NCBI GenBank assembly: GCA_934631985.1
Contig: CAKTYE010000006.1
Location: 4,073 to 68,072 of the forward strand
Direction: 5' to 3'
Source of the DNA: an uncultured Clostridia bacterium
GTDB lineage: Bacteria > Bacillota > Clostridia > Christensenellales > Aristaeellaceae
DNA: 64,000 bases
Position 1 is the first letter of the stretch, and every line of letters starts with the position of its first letter. Shown here piece after piece: positions 16,397 to 24,878 of this stretch. The notes below the pieces were generated by a model. The model saw only the letters and a program-made list of their open reading frames with translations. It made no database searches and was not told the origin of the DNA. The translations under genes and the position numbers were made by a program.

Positions 16397-17662
16397 TCAT
16401 TGTGCAGCCTTCAGCAGATAGAGATTCTCCCCATCCGTCATCACGCCCTCCGGGTTGTTATACAGAAGGTTTAAGCGCTTCAAATAATTTGTGAACGTGG
16501 AGAGACGATCCTCTGCCAGCGGTTCAAGCGCCGCAATGGTTTCTGTCAGGGTATTTCGCTTCGACTGCTCCAAGGCACTACTGGCATTCAAAAGCATTTC
16601 ATCGACAGGGCCCCGGCTTAAAACCGGCTTGGACGCAATCCAATTTCCCGCACCCTTGGCAACGCCTGCAAGCGTTCCCTTCACCTTGCTTTCCAACGAG
16701 GACCGCTGATAATTTGCCAGATGGGTGCGGCAATTTTGATACAGCTCCTTGTATCGTGTTGCAGCCGCCTGCATTTTCTGGATGATAAATTGCAGATGCT
16801 CCTCCTCAAACATTTTTTGCAGCATGACCTCCATAAACTGTGAAAAGCCATAAAGGTAGCAAGCAAGCTGATATTCCGCAAAGTCTGCTTTTATGTCCCG
16901 CAGCAGCTCGTTCGACGCTGCTTCGCAGTGCAGCGCAGCCGGGTCTTTCAGGTCCTTTTCAACCTGCGTTGCATAGAAAATCATATCCTGCTGCGATTCG
17001 CGCTCAATGGCCTGAACGGTGCCGAGCTTTTGTGTCCATAGCGCCTCATTTGTGAAGCTCTGCTTATACTCCTCAAACATATCTGCGAGCATGTTCAGGT
17101 TGCCGCGCTGACGGGCCTGCTTTTCCAGCGTCAGAAACCCCAGAATTTCATCCGCCGTCTTCTGTAAGGCTTCCACCTTTTGAACAACCATCAGCAGGGT
17201 TGCCGCAATAAAGATGGTGCCAGGATTGACAGGCATGGTTGTTGTCGTCGTCCGGGTTATATCGAGCTTATCCACAGGCTGAAATCTCAAACGATGAACG
17301 ATTTGATATTGTTTGTTGGGAAGCTGCTGCATAATATTTCCATCTATCCCGTTTGGCCCCATCCAAAGAAACCCTTTTACACCCTTCGGGCAGCAGGTCG
17401 TGAACAGCGTTTCCTTCAGCGCAACCTTTTTCGTGACAGTTGTCGTAAGCGTCCGTGCCGCAGATGGTAATTGCCCCAGCATACCGCCCAGCGCAGCGCA
17501 CTGAGCCAGCGGAATTTTCTGATACAGCTCCATATTCAGCTCTGGCGTAACAATAATGGGAAAAGCGTCGCTGGCAAGCGCCGTCTGAGCAGCCTGATCC
17601 TGGGTGGATACATCCGTGGATTCTTTTTTTGAAAGGGACGCAAGAAATTGCTTCAGGGCCAT
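16397..17662 (-). CDS. Unrecognised 421-residue protein with one membrane segment
   Basis: No family recognised. Visible parts: a Ser/Gln/Ala-rich N-terminus; a middle region rich in Thr runs (TTTVTKK, TRTTTTTMPVNPG); one hydrophobic stretch TIFIAATLLMVVQ near residue 155; then a long helical, coiled-coil-prone C-terminal half with many Gln/Glu/Lys. Its composition is AT-richer than the neighbours, hinting at acquisition. It has a good promoter, a Shine-Dalgarno site (AAGGAG) and a terminator. A structural or toxin-like role cannot be decided. Confidence 0.7.
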   Translation of the reverse strand: MALKQFLASLSKKESTDVSTQDQAAQTALASDAFPIIVTPELNMELYQKIPLAQCAALGGMLGQLPSAARTLTTTVTKKVALKETLFTTCCPKGVKGFLWMGPNGIDGNIMQQLPNKQYQIVHRLRFQPVDKLDITRTTTTTMPVNPGTIFIAATLLMVVQKVEALQKTADEILGFLTLEKQARQRGNLNMLADMFEEYKQSFTNEALWTQKLGTVQAIERESQQDMIFYATQVEKDLKDPAALHCEAASNELLRDIKADFAEYQLACYLYGFSQFMEVMLQKMFEEEHLQFIIQKMQAAATRYKELYQNCRTHLANYQRSSLESKVKGTLAGVAKGAGNWIASKPVLSRGPVDEMLLNASSALEQSKRNTLTETIAALEPLAEDRLSTFTNYLKRLNLLYNNPEGVMTDGENLYLLKAAQ

Positions 17663-17705
17663 TGAAAAAGTCTCCTTATAGCTTTGACAGATACTTCTTA
17701 TTGTT

Positions 17706-17734
17706 ATTATAGCATATGCCTTCAGCCCAGTCTA
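17706..17734 (-). promoter_or_regulatory. Promoter of the 421-residue gene
   Basis: TAGACT, 17-nt spacer, TATAAT with TGC before the -10, on the minus strand. Confidence 0.75.
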
Positions 17735-17782
17735 GGTATATTCACTGATAAACCAATCAACGTTCGCAGACAACTTTTCCGG

Positions 17783-17811
17783 TTGACGGCCTCCCGTTCC
17801 GCGCCTATAAT
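17783..17811 (+). promoter_or_regulatory. Promoter of trpS
   Basis: TTGACG, 17-nt spacer, TATAAT. The leader of about 60 nt is too short for a T-box. Confidence 0.8.
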
Positions 17812-17876
17812 GGTAACATCGGCGGCGGTATCCTCGGGAGGGCTGCCGCGCCAGGCAAGGAAAGGAAGCATCGACC

Positions 17877-18938
17877 ATGAAGCAAGTGATCTTGACCGGC
17901 GACCGTCCCACGGGACGGCTGCATGTGGGCCATTATGTTGGCTCCCTGAAGGAGCGCGTTGCGCTGCAAAACTCCGGGAAGTTTGATGAGATCTATATTA
18001 TGATCGCCGACGCGCAGGCGCTGACGGATAACGCGGAGCATCCTGAAAAGGTGCGGCAGAATATCATGCAGGTGGCGCTGGACTATCTGGCAGTGGGCAT
18101 TGATCCTGAAAAGTCCACCATCTTCATTCAGTCCATGGTGCCGGAGCTGACTGAGCTGACCTTCTATTACATGAATCTGGTGACGGTCTCCCGCGTGCAG
18201 CGGAACCCCACCGTAAAGGCAGAGATCCAGCAGCGGAATTTCGAGGCCAGCATTCCTGTGGGCTTCTTCTGCTATCCCATCAGCCAGGCGGCGGACATCA
18301 CCGCCTTCCACGCCACGGCAGTGCCTGTGGGCGAGGATCAGATGCCCATGCTGGAGCAGTGCAGCGAGATCGTCCATAAGTTCAACAGCGTCTATGGCGA
18401 AACGCTCACCGACCCCAAGATCATCCTGCCCAGCAACAAGGCCTGTCTGCGCCTGCCCGGCATTGACGGCAAGGCCAAGATGAGCAAGTCCCTGGGCAAC
18501 TGCATCTACCTTTCTGAGGAACCCGAGGACATCAAGACCAAGGTCATGTCCATGTTCACCGACCCCAACCACCTGAAGGTCAGCGATCCCGGTCAGGTGG
18601 AGGGCAACCCGGTGTTCATCTATCTGGATGCGTTCAGCCGTCCCGAGCATTTTGCGGAGTTCCTGCCGGAATACGCCAACCTGGACGAGCTGAAGGCCCA
18701 CTATCAGCGCGGTGGCCTGGGCGATGTGAAGGTCAAGAAGTTCCTGAACAACGTCATGCAGGAGGAGCTGCGCCCCATCCGCGAGCGCCGCAAGCAGTGG
18801 GAGCAGCATCTGCCCGATGTGTACGACCTGCTTCGGGAGGGCAGCAAGCGGGCGGAAGCCACTGCTGCCAAGACCCTGGCGGAGGTGCGCCACGCCATGC
18901 GCATCGACTATTTCGAGGATGGCAATCTGCTGAAATAA
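17877..18938 (+). CDS. trpS: Tryptophanyl-tRNA synthetase
   Basis: A 353-residue class Ic synthetase charging tRNA-Trp. It starts MKQVILTGDRPTGRLHVGH, giving the HIGH-type motif HVGH at residues 16-19; KMSKS is present near residue 203. GEDQMPMLEQCSEIVHKFN is the usual family motif of the catalytic core. Length is normal. GGAAAGGAAG precedes the ATG. It is transcribed alone from a strong promoter to a hairpin terminator. Confidence 0.96.
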   Translation: MKQVILTGDRPTGRLHVGHYVGSLKERVALQNSGKFDEIYIMIADAQALTDNAEHPEKVRQNIMQVALDYLAVGIDPEKSTIFIQSMVPELTELTFYYMNLVTVSRVQRNPTVKAEIQQRNFEASIPVGFFCYPISQAADITAFHATAVPVGEDQMPMLEQCSEIVHKFNSVYGETLTDPKIILPSNKACLRLPGIDGKAKMSKSLGNCIYLSEEPEDIKTKVMSMFTDPNHLKVSDPGQVEGNPVFIYLDAFSRPEHFAEFLPEYANLDELKAHYQRGGLGDVKVKKFLNNVMQEELRPIRERRKQWEQHLPDVYDLLREGSKRAEATAAKTLAEVRHAMRIDYFEDGNLLK

Positions 18939-18959
18939 GCGAATACGGAGTCTTTCCTG

Positions 18960-18994
18960 CGCGAAGCCGTTTTGATGCAGCTTCGCGTATTTTC
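18960..18994 (+). terminator. Terminator after trpS
   Basis: CGCGAAGC/GCTTCGCG stem with a 12-nt loop followed by TATTTTC. Confidence 0.75.
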
Positions 18995-19017
18995 TGCCAC
19001 GGAAGGAGCGCATGCCC

Positions 19018-19947
19018 ATGATCCTGAACACCGGCTCCCGCACGGATATTCCCGCCTATTACAGCGAATGGCTGGTGAACCGCCTGCGGGCGGGCTTTGT
19101 CATGACCCGCAATCCCTACCGCCCGGAGCAGGTGCTGCGCTATCGGCTGGAGCCTTCGGTGGTGGATGTGCTGTGCTTCTGCACCAAGAACCCGCAGCCC
19201 ATGCTGGACAAGCTTTCTGCGCTGCAAGCCTTCCGGCAGTTCTGGTTTGTCACCGTCACGCCCTATGGCAGGGACATTGAACCCTTTGTGCCGGAAAAGG
19301 CCCGGGTGCTTGCGTCCGTGCGGGCGCTTTCCGCTGCGCTGGGCGCGTCCGCCGTGGTCTGGCGCTACGACCCCGTTTTCATTACGGAGAAGTATTCGCT
19401 GGACTATCATCTGCGCAGCTTTGAACGGATGGCGCAGCAGCTTTCAAACGCTGTCCATACCTGTGTGGTCAGCTTCATCGACCTGTATGAAAAAACGCGG
19501 CAAAATTTCCCCGGTGTTCGCGCCGTGACCCTGGAGGAGCAGGCCGCGCTCATCGAAGCTTTTGTCCGAATCGGGCGGCAGTATCACATTGCCATTCGCA
19601 CCTGCTGTGAAAACAGCGCGCTGGCGCAATACGGCGCGGATGTTTCCGGCTGCATGACCCGGGAGGTGCTGGAGGCTGCCATCGGCTGCCGGCTTCGCGT
19701 GCCAAAGGCAAAAAAATCGCCCCGGATGCAGTGCAATTGCCTGCTCGGGGCGGATATTGGCATGTACAACACCTGTCCGCACGGCTGCATCTACTGCTAT
19801 GCCAATGCGAACCGCAAGCTCGTGCTGGAAAACTATCGCAGGCATGACCCCGCGTCGCCGCTGCTGATCGGGACGCTTCACCTGCAGGATCAGATCGCTA
19901 ATGTGCAGCAGGAATCCTATCTGGACGGGCAGCTTTCCATGTTTTGA
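19018..19947 (+). CDS. DUF1848 family protein
   Basis: A 309-residue protein of the DUF1848 family, recognised by its N-terminus (MILNTGSRTDIPAYYSEW), VLCFCTKNPQPML, and the C-terminal cluster NTCPHGCIYCYANAN. The CxxxCxxC spacing resembles the radical-SAM iron-sulfur motif, but it sits at the C-terminal end and the enzymatic activity is unknown. The second ATG is chosen because AGGAG lies 9 nt before it and the family starts there. It ends 8 nt from the end of a convergent transporter gene, with no terminator between them. Confidence 0.85.
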   Translation: MILNTGSRTDIPAYYSEWLVNRLRAGFVMTRNPYRPEQVLRYRLEPSVVDVLCFCTKNPQPMLDKLSALQAFRQFWFVTVTPYGRDIEPFVPEKARVLASVRALSAALGASAVVWRYDPVFITEKYSLDYHLRSFERMAQQLSNAVHTCVVSFIDLYEKTRQNFPGVRAVTLEEQAALIEAFVRIGRQYHIAIRTCCENSALAQYGADVSGCMTREVLEAAIGCRLRVPKAKKSPRMQCNCLLGADIGMYNTCPHGCIYCYANANRKLVLENYRRHDPASPLLIGTLHLQDQIANVQQESYLDGQLSMF

Positions 19948-19955
19948 TGTGCTGC

Positions 19956-21347
19956 TTATGCGGCAAGCTCCAGCTTCCTTTTCCATTTGCCGCGGAAGAA
20001 GCGGATGCCCAGCAGCACCGCACGGGTCACATTGTCCAGTGCCATGCAGCACCACACCGCTGTCAGCCCCAAATGCAGCACATGCACACAAATGGCGGTC
20101 AGCAGAATGCGCACGCACCAGGTGGTAAACATGCAGATGATGAAGGGTGCGCGGGTATCGCCCACGCCGTTGAACACGCCCTCCCAGATGATGCCCGCCG
20201 CATAGATCGGCTCTGTTACCGCAATGATGCGCAGCACGCTTGCCCCCATGGCGATCACCTGCTGATCCGGCGTAAAGACGGACAGCATGGCGCTGGGGAA
20301 GCAGAACAGCACCCCGCCCGTCAGCGTCATCAGGCCGACGGCGGAGATCAAGATCAGCATGCTGACACGCATCAGCTTATGCTCATTGCGCTCGCCCACG
20401 GCGTTGCCCGCCAGGGTGGACGCTGCCGCTTGCATGCCATAGCCGGGCAGATAGACCGCTTCCTCTGTGGTCAGGGCCAGGGAATGCGCCGCCAGCGCCG
20501 CTGTACCCAGCGAGGACACCTGGGAAAGAAAGACCACATGCCCCAGGCACACGCCAATGCGGTTGAACACCACTGGAACGCCGATCCGTGCGCACTGGCC
20601 CATCACCTGCCGATCCCACCGCAGAGGCATCCCCTTGGGCGTGAGCTGCGGGTTGCGCCACAGGGCGCGGAACATCATCAGACCGCCGAAAACGTAGGAA
20701 ATTGCCGTGGCAATGGCTGCGCCGTCCACGCCCAGCCCTGCCCGGGGCAGCCAGAAGGTCTGTCCCAGCAGCGTCACCGACGTGCCGTCAAAGATGAGGA
20801 AGAAGTTCAACACCACGTTGATCAGGTTCATGCCCGTGCTGACCAGCATGGGGGTGCGGGTGTCGCCCGCCGCGCGCAGCGTGGAGGAAAACAGAATGCT
20901 GGCGGAGCGGAACACCATGGGCAGGCACACAATGGCGAAATAGCGGCTGGCGGAGTCCTGGATCTCCGGGGCTGCGTTCAGCCACAGCGGCACATAGGGG
21001 CTGAGGCCTACCGTCAAAAGGCCGATCGCCACGCCCAGGATCAGCATCGCAAAAATAGACTGACTCGCCGCAATACGGGCCGTTTTTTCGTCCTTCGCGC
21101 CCAGCGCCCGGGAAATACAGGCCAGAAAGCCGATGCCCATGGCGAACATGGGCGCGTTGACCAGCCAGTTCACCGGGGTCGTCAGGCCGACGGTCGCCGT
21201 CGCCTGTGCGCCAAGCTGGCCCACCATGGCGGAGTCGGCATACTGCACGACCGTTTGCAGCGCCTGCTCCAGCATGGCGGGCCAGGCCAGGGTAAAAATC
21301 GCCCCCAGCAGTGTGCGATCCTCTGAGCTCAGTCGCTTTCGTGTCAT
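19956..21347 (-). CDS. MATE family multidrug/metabolite exporter
   Basis: A 463-residue membrane protein with about twelve helices in two homologous halves, typical of DinF/NorM-like Na+- or H+-driven exporters. MLEQALQTVVQYADSAMVGQLG near the start and NAPMFAMGIGFLACISRALGA are MATE signatures. MTRKRLSSED is chosen as the start because GAGG lies 9 nt before it and the promoter lies close upstream. Substrate cannot be predicted. No regulator is adjacent. Confidence 0.9.
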   Translation of the reverse strand: MTRKRLSSEDRTLLGAIFTLAWPAMLEQALQTVVQYADSAMVGQLGAQATATVGLTTPVNWLVNAPMFAMGIGFLACISRALGAKDEKTARIAASQSIFAMLILGVAIGLLTVGLSPYVPLWLNAAPEIQDSASRYFAIVCLPMVFRSASILFSSTLRAAGDTRTPMLVSTGMNLINVVLNFFLIFDGTSVTLLGQTFWLPRAGLGVDGAAIATAISYVFGGLMMFRALWRNPQLTPKGMPLRWDRQVMGQCARIGVPVVFNRIGVCLGHVVFLSQVSSLGTAALAAHSLALTTEEAVYLPGYGMQAAASTLAGNAVGERNEHKLMRVSMLILISAVGLMTLTGGVLFCFPSAMLSVFTPDQQVIAMGASVLRIIAVTEPIYAAGIIWEGVFNGVGDTRAPFIICMFTTWCVRILLTAICVHVLHLGLTAVWCCMALDNVTRAVLLGIRFFRGKWKRKLELAA

Positions 21348-21381
21348 GCTTTTTGCCTCTTTTCCTGTTGATACATCCTCC

Positions 21382-21410
21382 ATCATAGCGGTGAAAAATG
21401 AGAATGTCAA
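21382..21410 (-). promoter_or_regulatory. Promoter of the first MATE gene
   Basis: TTGACA, 17-nt spacer, TATGAT on the minus strand, divergent from the next gene. Confidence 0.82.
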
Positions 21411-21443
21411 TGTTGGTCACAAAAAAGATTTACAATTGCTTCC

Positions 21444-21473
21444 TTGTCTGCACGGCATGCGGCATGCTATACT
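21444..21473 (+). promoter_or_regulatory. Candidate promoter of the secreted 194-residue protein
   Basis: TTGTCT, 18-nt spacer, TATACT with TGC directly before the -10. Confidence 0.6.
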
Positions 21474-21519
21474 TTTTGCAGCAATACGCTTGGCTGTTTC
21501 AGTCAGAAAGGAAGGATGT

Positions 21520-22104
21520 ATGCGCAAGCTGCTTGCCCTGCTGTGCTGTGTGCTGCTGCTGCCCCTTGCCGCGCTGGCGGAGGAGGGCGATGATCCCTTT
21601 GATTTCTCGCTTTTGTCCGCCTATGACATGTTCGTCTACAACGATCAGAACGGCGTGGACATTGTGTATCGCTTCCCGGATCAGCCCTTCGAGGTGCAGG
21701 TGGATCGGGAGGACTGCGAAGCCATGGCCTACCTGGACTTTGTGGCGCTGGCGCAGGAGGGCTATGTCGCGCCCCGGCTGGTCATCGGCACAGAACTGGC
21801 AGACGAGACCTTCGGTGCAACGGAGCTGACGCTGACCGTGGGGAAGGAGACGTGGCGCTTTTCCGTTTGGCCCGACGTTTCCGAATACGACGGCATGTAT
21901 TACGAGGACTACAACGCCCCGCTGACCCAGGAGACCTTCGACCTGATGAAGGCGCTGGCAAAGAACAAGGCGGGAACGGTCGCCTTTACCCTGAACCAGG
22001 AGGACACGATGCTGCTTAGCGGCACCATCGCGCTTCCTGCGGAGACCGCCGCGGCGCTGCGGCAGCTGTTTCTGGACTGCGGCGGGGAAGGCCAGCTGAG
22101 GTAA
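21520..22104 (+). CDS. Secreted protein of unknown function, 194 residues
   Basis: A signal peptide (MRKLLALLCCVLLLPLAALA) is followed by a mature domain rich in acidic and aromatic residues (DDPFDFSLLSAYDMFVYNDQ). The mature part has an alternating beta-strand look and no cysteine pattern. No family recognised. The start is fixed by GAAAGGAAGG just upstream; the longer open frame overlaps the divergent MATE gene and is not used. It is a single gene with its own promoter and terminator. Confidence 0.75.
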   Translation: MRKLLALLCCVLLLPLAALAEEGDDPFDFSLLSAYDMFVYNDQNGVDIVYRFPDQPFEVQVDREDCEAMAYLDFVALAQEGYVAPRLVIGTELADETFGATELTLTVGKETWRFSVWPDVSEYDGMYYEDYNAPLTQETFDLMKALAKNKAGTVAFTLNQEDTMLLSGTIALPAETAAALRQLFLDCGGEGQLR

Positions 22105-22117
22105 AAATCGGAGAACA

Positions 22118-22164
22118 AAAAGCACGGACAGAAGCCGTTGAAGCTGCTGCCCGTGCCTTTTTTC
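22118..22164 (+). terminator. Terminator of the secreted-protein gene
   Basis: AAAAAGCACGG/CCGTGCCTTTTTT with a ~24-nt loop. Confidence 0.8.
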
Positions 22165-22168
22165 TGCT

Positions 22169-22334
22169 TAAGGCAATACCGCACAATTCGTTGGCAGCGT
22201 AGGCGATGCCTTTTCCGCCATCTGCTGCTTGCAGATTTTTCGATTTACCTCCAGTAAACCTTCAAAATCTGCCATTGCATCTGACGAAAAATTCATTCGC
22301 CTCCGCACCAACTCATTTGTGCGGTATTGCCTTA
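22169..22334. mobile_element. TA-flanked inverted-repeat element, copy 1 (MITE-like, family E)
   Basis: About 165 bp bounded by inverted repeats AGGCAATACCGCACAA/TTGTGCGGTATTGCCT, with TA on both sides, as for Tc1/mariner-IS630-type insertions. It has no coding capacity. The middle contains GATTTACCTCCAGTAAACCTTC, which can form a small hairpin and is shared with the copy at 35863-36028. Its right-hand TA plus the terminal T forms the TAA stop codon of the adjacent MFS gene. Confidence 0.75.
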
Positions 22335-23525
22335 TGTCTTTTTCATCAGCCGCTTGCAGGTGAACAGCCCCACTAGCAGCAGCGCCGGGAATACGATGCC
22401 CGCCAGAATGCCCAGTCGAAGCTGGTCGTTCAGCGCGCCGGTGACAAAGCCCACCAGCGTCGGCCCGCCGGAGCAGCCCAGATCGCCTGCCAGGGCCAGC
22501 AGCGCAAACAGCGCCGTGCCGCCGCCCCGCAGGGCCTTTGCCGCCATGCTGAACGTGCCGGGCCACATGATGCCCACCGCAAAGCCGCACAGGCCGCAGC
22601 CCAGCAGCCCCAGCCATGCCTGATGCGTCAGACCGATCAGCAGGTAGGAGGCCATGCACAGCACTGTGCTGCCCGCCATGAACTTGTCCAGATCCATGCG
22701 ATCCCCAAACTTGCCATACAGCGCGCGGGACAGGCCCATCAGTGCCGCAAAGCTGGTGGGGCCCAGCAGATCGCCCAGCGTTTTAGTGACCTGCAAGCCC
22801 TGCTCGGCAAAGGTGGAGGCCCACTGGCTCACCGCCTGCTCGCTGGCCCCGGCGCACATCATCAGCAGCATCAGCACCCAAAAGAGCTTCTGTTTGCACA
22901 GCTCCTTCAGGCTCATGCCGGTCTCGCCCTCCGCCAGCAGCGGTGCAATGGGAACCCGCGTAAAGGCGATCAGGTTGCACAGGGGCAGGAGCATCCATAA
23001 AAGCGCCATGATCTTCCAGTTGCCCACGCCAAACAGCGCAAAAAACGCCGTGGAGATCAGCACCACGCCCATGTGGCCCCAGCAGTAAAAGGAGTGCAGC
23101 ATGCTCATGGTGCGCTCCTTATGCTCGGTGGGGCAAGCCTCCACAATGGGGCTGATCAGCACCTCCAGCAGGCCGCCGCCAACGGCATAGATCATGACGG
23201 AGATCAGCAGCCCAGCAAAGGGCGTGGGCGTAAGCTCCGGCAAAAAGGTCAGCAGGCCGAAGCCCAGCACCGCCATGGCATGGGCCAGTACCGCCGCCGC
23301 GCGGTAGCCGATCTTGTCTACAAACTTGACCGAGGCCAGATCCACCAGCAGCTGTAAGCCGAAATTCAGCGTCACCAGCAGCGTGATCTGAGACAGGGGA
23401 ATGCCGTACTGGTGCTGAAACGTCAGAAACAGCAGCGGCACAAAATTGTTGACGATGGCCTGTACAATATAGCCCGTAAAGCAGGCGGTCAGCGTCTTTT
23501 GATAGCTTTTTTCCGAAGGCTGCAT
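22332..23525 (-). CDS. MFS transporter
   Basis: A 397-residue major facilitator with twelve predicted helices. FVDKIGYRAAAVLAHAMAV is the loop 2-3 motif, YGKFGDRMDLDKFM its second-half equivalent, and LEVLISPIVEACPTEHKERTM the central loop. It resembles fucose-permease-like MFS proteins, but the substrate is unknown. It is the last gene of an apparent operon behind the VanY and pyruvyltransferase-like genes (15-nt gap). Its stop codon is provided by the family E element, so the original C-terminus may have been altered slightly. Confidence 0.87.
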   Translation of the reverse strand: MQPSEKSYQKTLTACFTGYIVQAIVNNFVPLLFLTFQHQYGIPLSQITLLVTLNFGLQLLVDLASVKFVDKIGYRAAAVLAHAMAVLGFGLLTFLPELTPTPFAGLLISVMIYAVGGGLLEVLISPIVEACPTEHKERTMSMLHSFYCWGHMGVVLISTAFFALFGVGNWKIMALLWMLLPLCNLIAFTRVPIAPLLAEGETGMSLKELCKQKLFWVLMLLMMCAGASEQAVSQWASTFAEQGLQVTKTLGDLLGPTSFAALMGLSRALYGKFGDRMDLDKFMAGSTVLCMASYLLIGLTHQAWLGLLGCGLCGFAVGIMWPGTFSMAAKALRGGGTALFALLALAGDLGCSGGPTLVGFVTGALNDQLRLGILAGIVFPALLLVGLFTCKRLMKKT

Positions 23526-23540
23526 GGGTCTTCTCGCTCC

Positions 23541-24848
23541 TTATTGCTTCGTCTCTTTGGTCTGCTCTGTCTGCTTGCCCAGGGGCCAGCCCAGGCGGGC
23601 AAGCTGTCCCGTGATGAGGTTCAGCACATCCTGCTCGTCCAGCTCCGGCGGGACGGTTCCCCTGCGCCACATGCGCCGGAAGCGCAGCCGTGCGCCCGGA
23701 CGCTTGAACAGCGGCAAGGTACGCAGGTACTTCCGCTGGGAGAAGCGGCGCAACTCGTCCTCCAGCCCCGGCTGGGTCAGGCAGTCCTGAATGTGGGCCT
23801 TCACGCTGTCCTCGGTCAGCAGCAGGCCGAACTTGTCATGGATCAGATCATACTGCTCCCGTTCCAGCCGCGCGATCTTTTCCGCCGAGGCCTGCGCCAG
23901 CTCCTTCATCACCCGGCGCTGCCAGGCATTCACCTCTGCCTGGGTGGGGGCAGGTACGGCGGGGGCTTCCTCTGCCCGCTGGATGCCCGCTGCGGCCTTT
24001 TCCAGCAGCAGCCGCCGCCAGACCAGATATTTCCCCGGATTCTCCGCCAGCGTCGGGAAGCCGTTGCGCTGCACCGACGCGGTGAAATCCTCCACCGAGG
24101 CCACAGAGAAGAACCCGTCCATGGGAGAAAAACGCCGCGTATCCTCATATCCGCTGTTGTACAGCAGCAGCACCGGCACCTCCATTGCCAGACAGGCCAA
24201 CGCACAGTGCAGCCGCCGGGTCACCACCCAGGACGCGCCCGCATACATGCGCAGCGTCTCCTCCGCGCGGGCCATGCGCTCCTGATACGTCTCCTGCGCC
24301 GCCTCCGGGGGCAGGGTGTGGCTCATTTCGCGAATGTCCATATGCTCCGCCTTTTCATAGCGGCGCAGGCTCTCCACGGCCTTTTCCGGCATATCCACGC
24401 AGCAAATGTAGCGCTGGCGGCGCTCCACGGCTGCGGGGCGCTCCAGCGTCAGGGTCAGGCAGCAGGAAACATAGCTGTCCACATGCAGTCCGCTGAGCAG
24501 CGCGGCGGTGGCTTCATCCCGGCAGCCCACGGGGCCGCGGCGGCGCAGATAGTCCAGCCCCAGCCCCTCCAGCGCGTCCAGGCGGCTGCCCCACACGTCC
24601 TCCCGGGAAACGTGCAGCCCCAGGCACACCGGGCGCAGGGATGCATGGGGAGGCCAGTGAAAGCGGCTGCGCATCACGTTGCCGCTCAGCAGGGTGATAA
24701 TGTCCTCGCCCGGGGGCAGGGGCGGCTCGTCCAGCCGCTCGCCGTCCAGCGTCACGTCCACCCGGGGCAGCAGGCGGCTTGCCGCCAGCGTTTGCAGATC
24801 GTCCCCCAGGTTGCGGGAGGTTGGATGCCAGATAACGCCATATCGCAT
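23541..24848 (-). CDS. Polysaccharide pyruvyl transferase family protein
   Basis: A 435-residue protein. The N-terminus MRYGVIWHPTSRNLGDDLQ and the later VVTRRLHCALACLAMEVPVLLLYNSGYEDTRR are the PF04230 signatures (N-terminal GD motif, then the RLH motif of the nucleotide-binding site). The C-terminal ~130 residues are helical and charged, probably binding partners or membrane. Such enzymes add pyruvate ketals to cell-wall polysaccharides, though some family members have other roles. MRYGV is preferred over an earlier TTG because GGAGGAG lies 9 nt upstream. It is located between vanY and an MFS gene in one operon. Confidence 0.8.
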   Translation of the reverse strand: MRYGVIWHPTSRNLGDDLQTLAASRLLPRVDVTLDGERLDEPPLPPGEDIITLLSGNVMRSRFHWPPHASLRPVCLGLHVSREDVWGSRLDALEGLGLDYLRRRGPVGCRDEATAALLSGLHVDSYVSCCLTLTLERPAAVERRQRYICCVDMPEKAVESLRRYEKAEHMDIREMSHTLPPEAAQETYQERMARAEETLRMYAGASWVVTRRLHCALACLAMEVPVLLLYNSGYEDTRRFSPMDGFFSVASVEDFTASVQRNGFPTLAENPGKYLVWRRLLLEKAAAGIQRAEEAPAVPAPTQAEVNAWQRRVMKELAQASAEKIARLEREQYDLIHDKFGLLLTEDSVKAHIQDCLTQPGLEDELRRFSQRKYLRTLPLFKRPGARLRFRRMWRRGTVPPELDEQDVLNLITGQLARLGWPLGKQTEQTKETKQ

Positions 24849-24878
24849 GTTGCTCTGCTCCTCCAGTATCAAGGCGCT

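Noticed and set aside
17268..17276. Perfect DnaA box (TTATCCACA)
   Set aside because: It is single and lies inside a coding sequence; no cluster, AT-rich unwinding region or dnaA gene, so it is not evidence for oriC.
17700..17876. T-box riboswitch before trpS
   Set aside because: The leader from the mapped-looking promoter is only about 60 nt and lacks specifier and anti-terminator structures.
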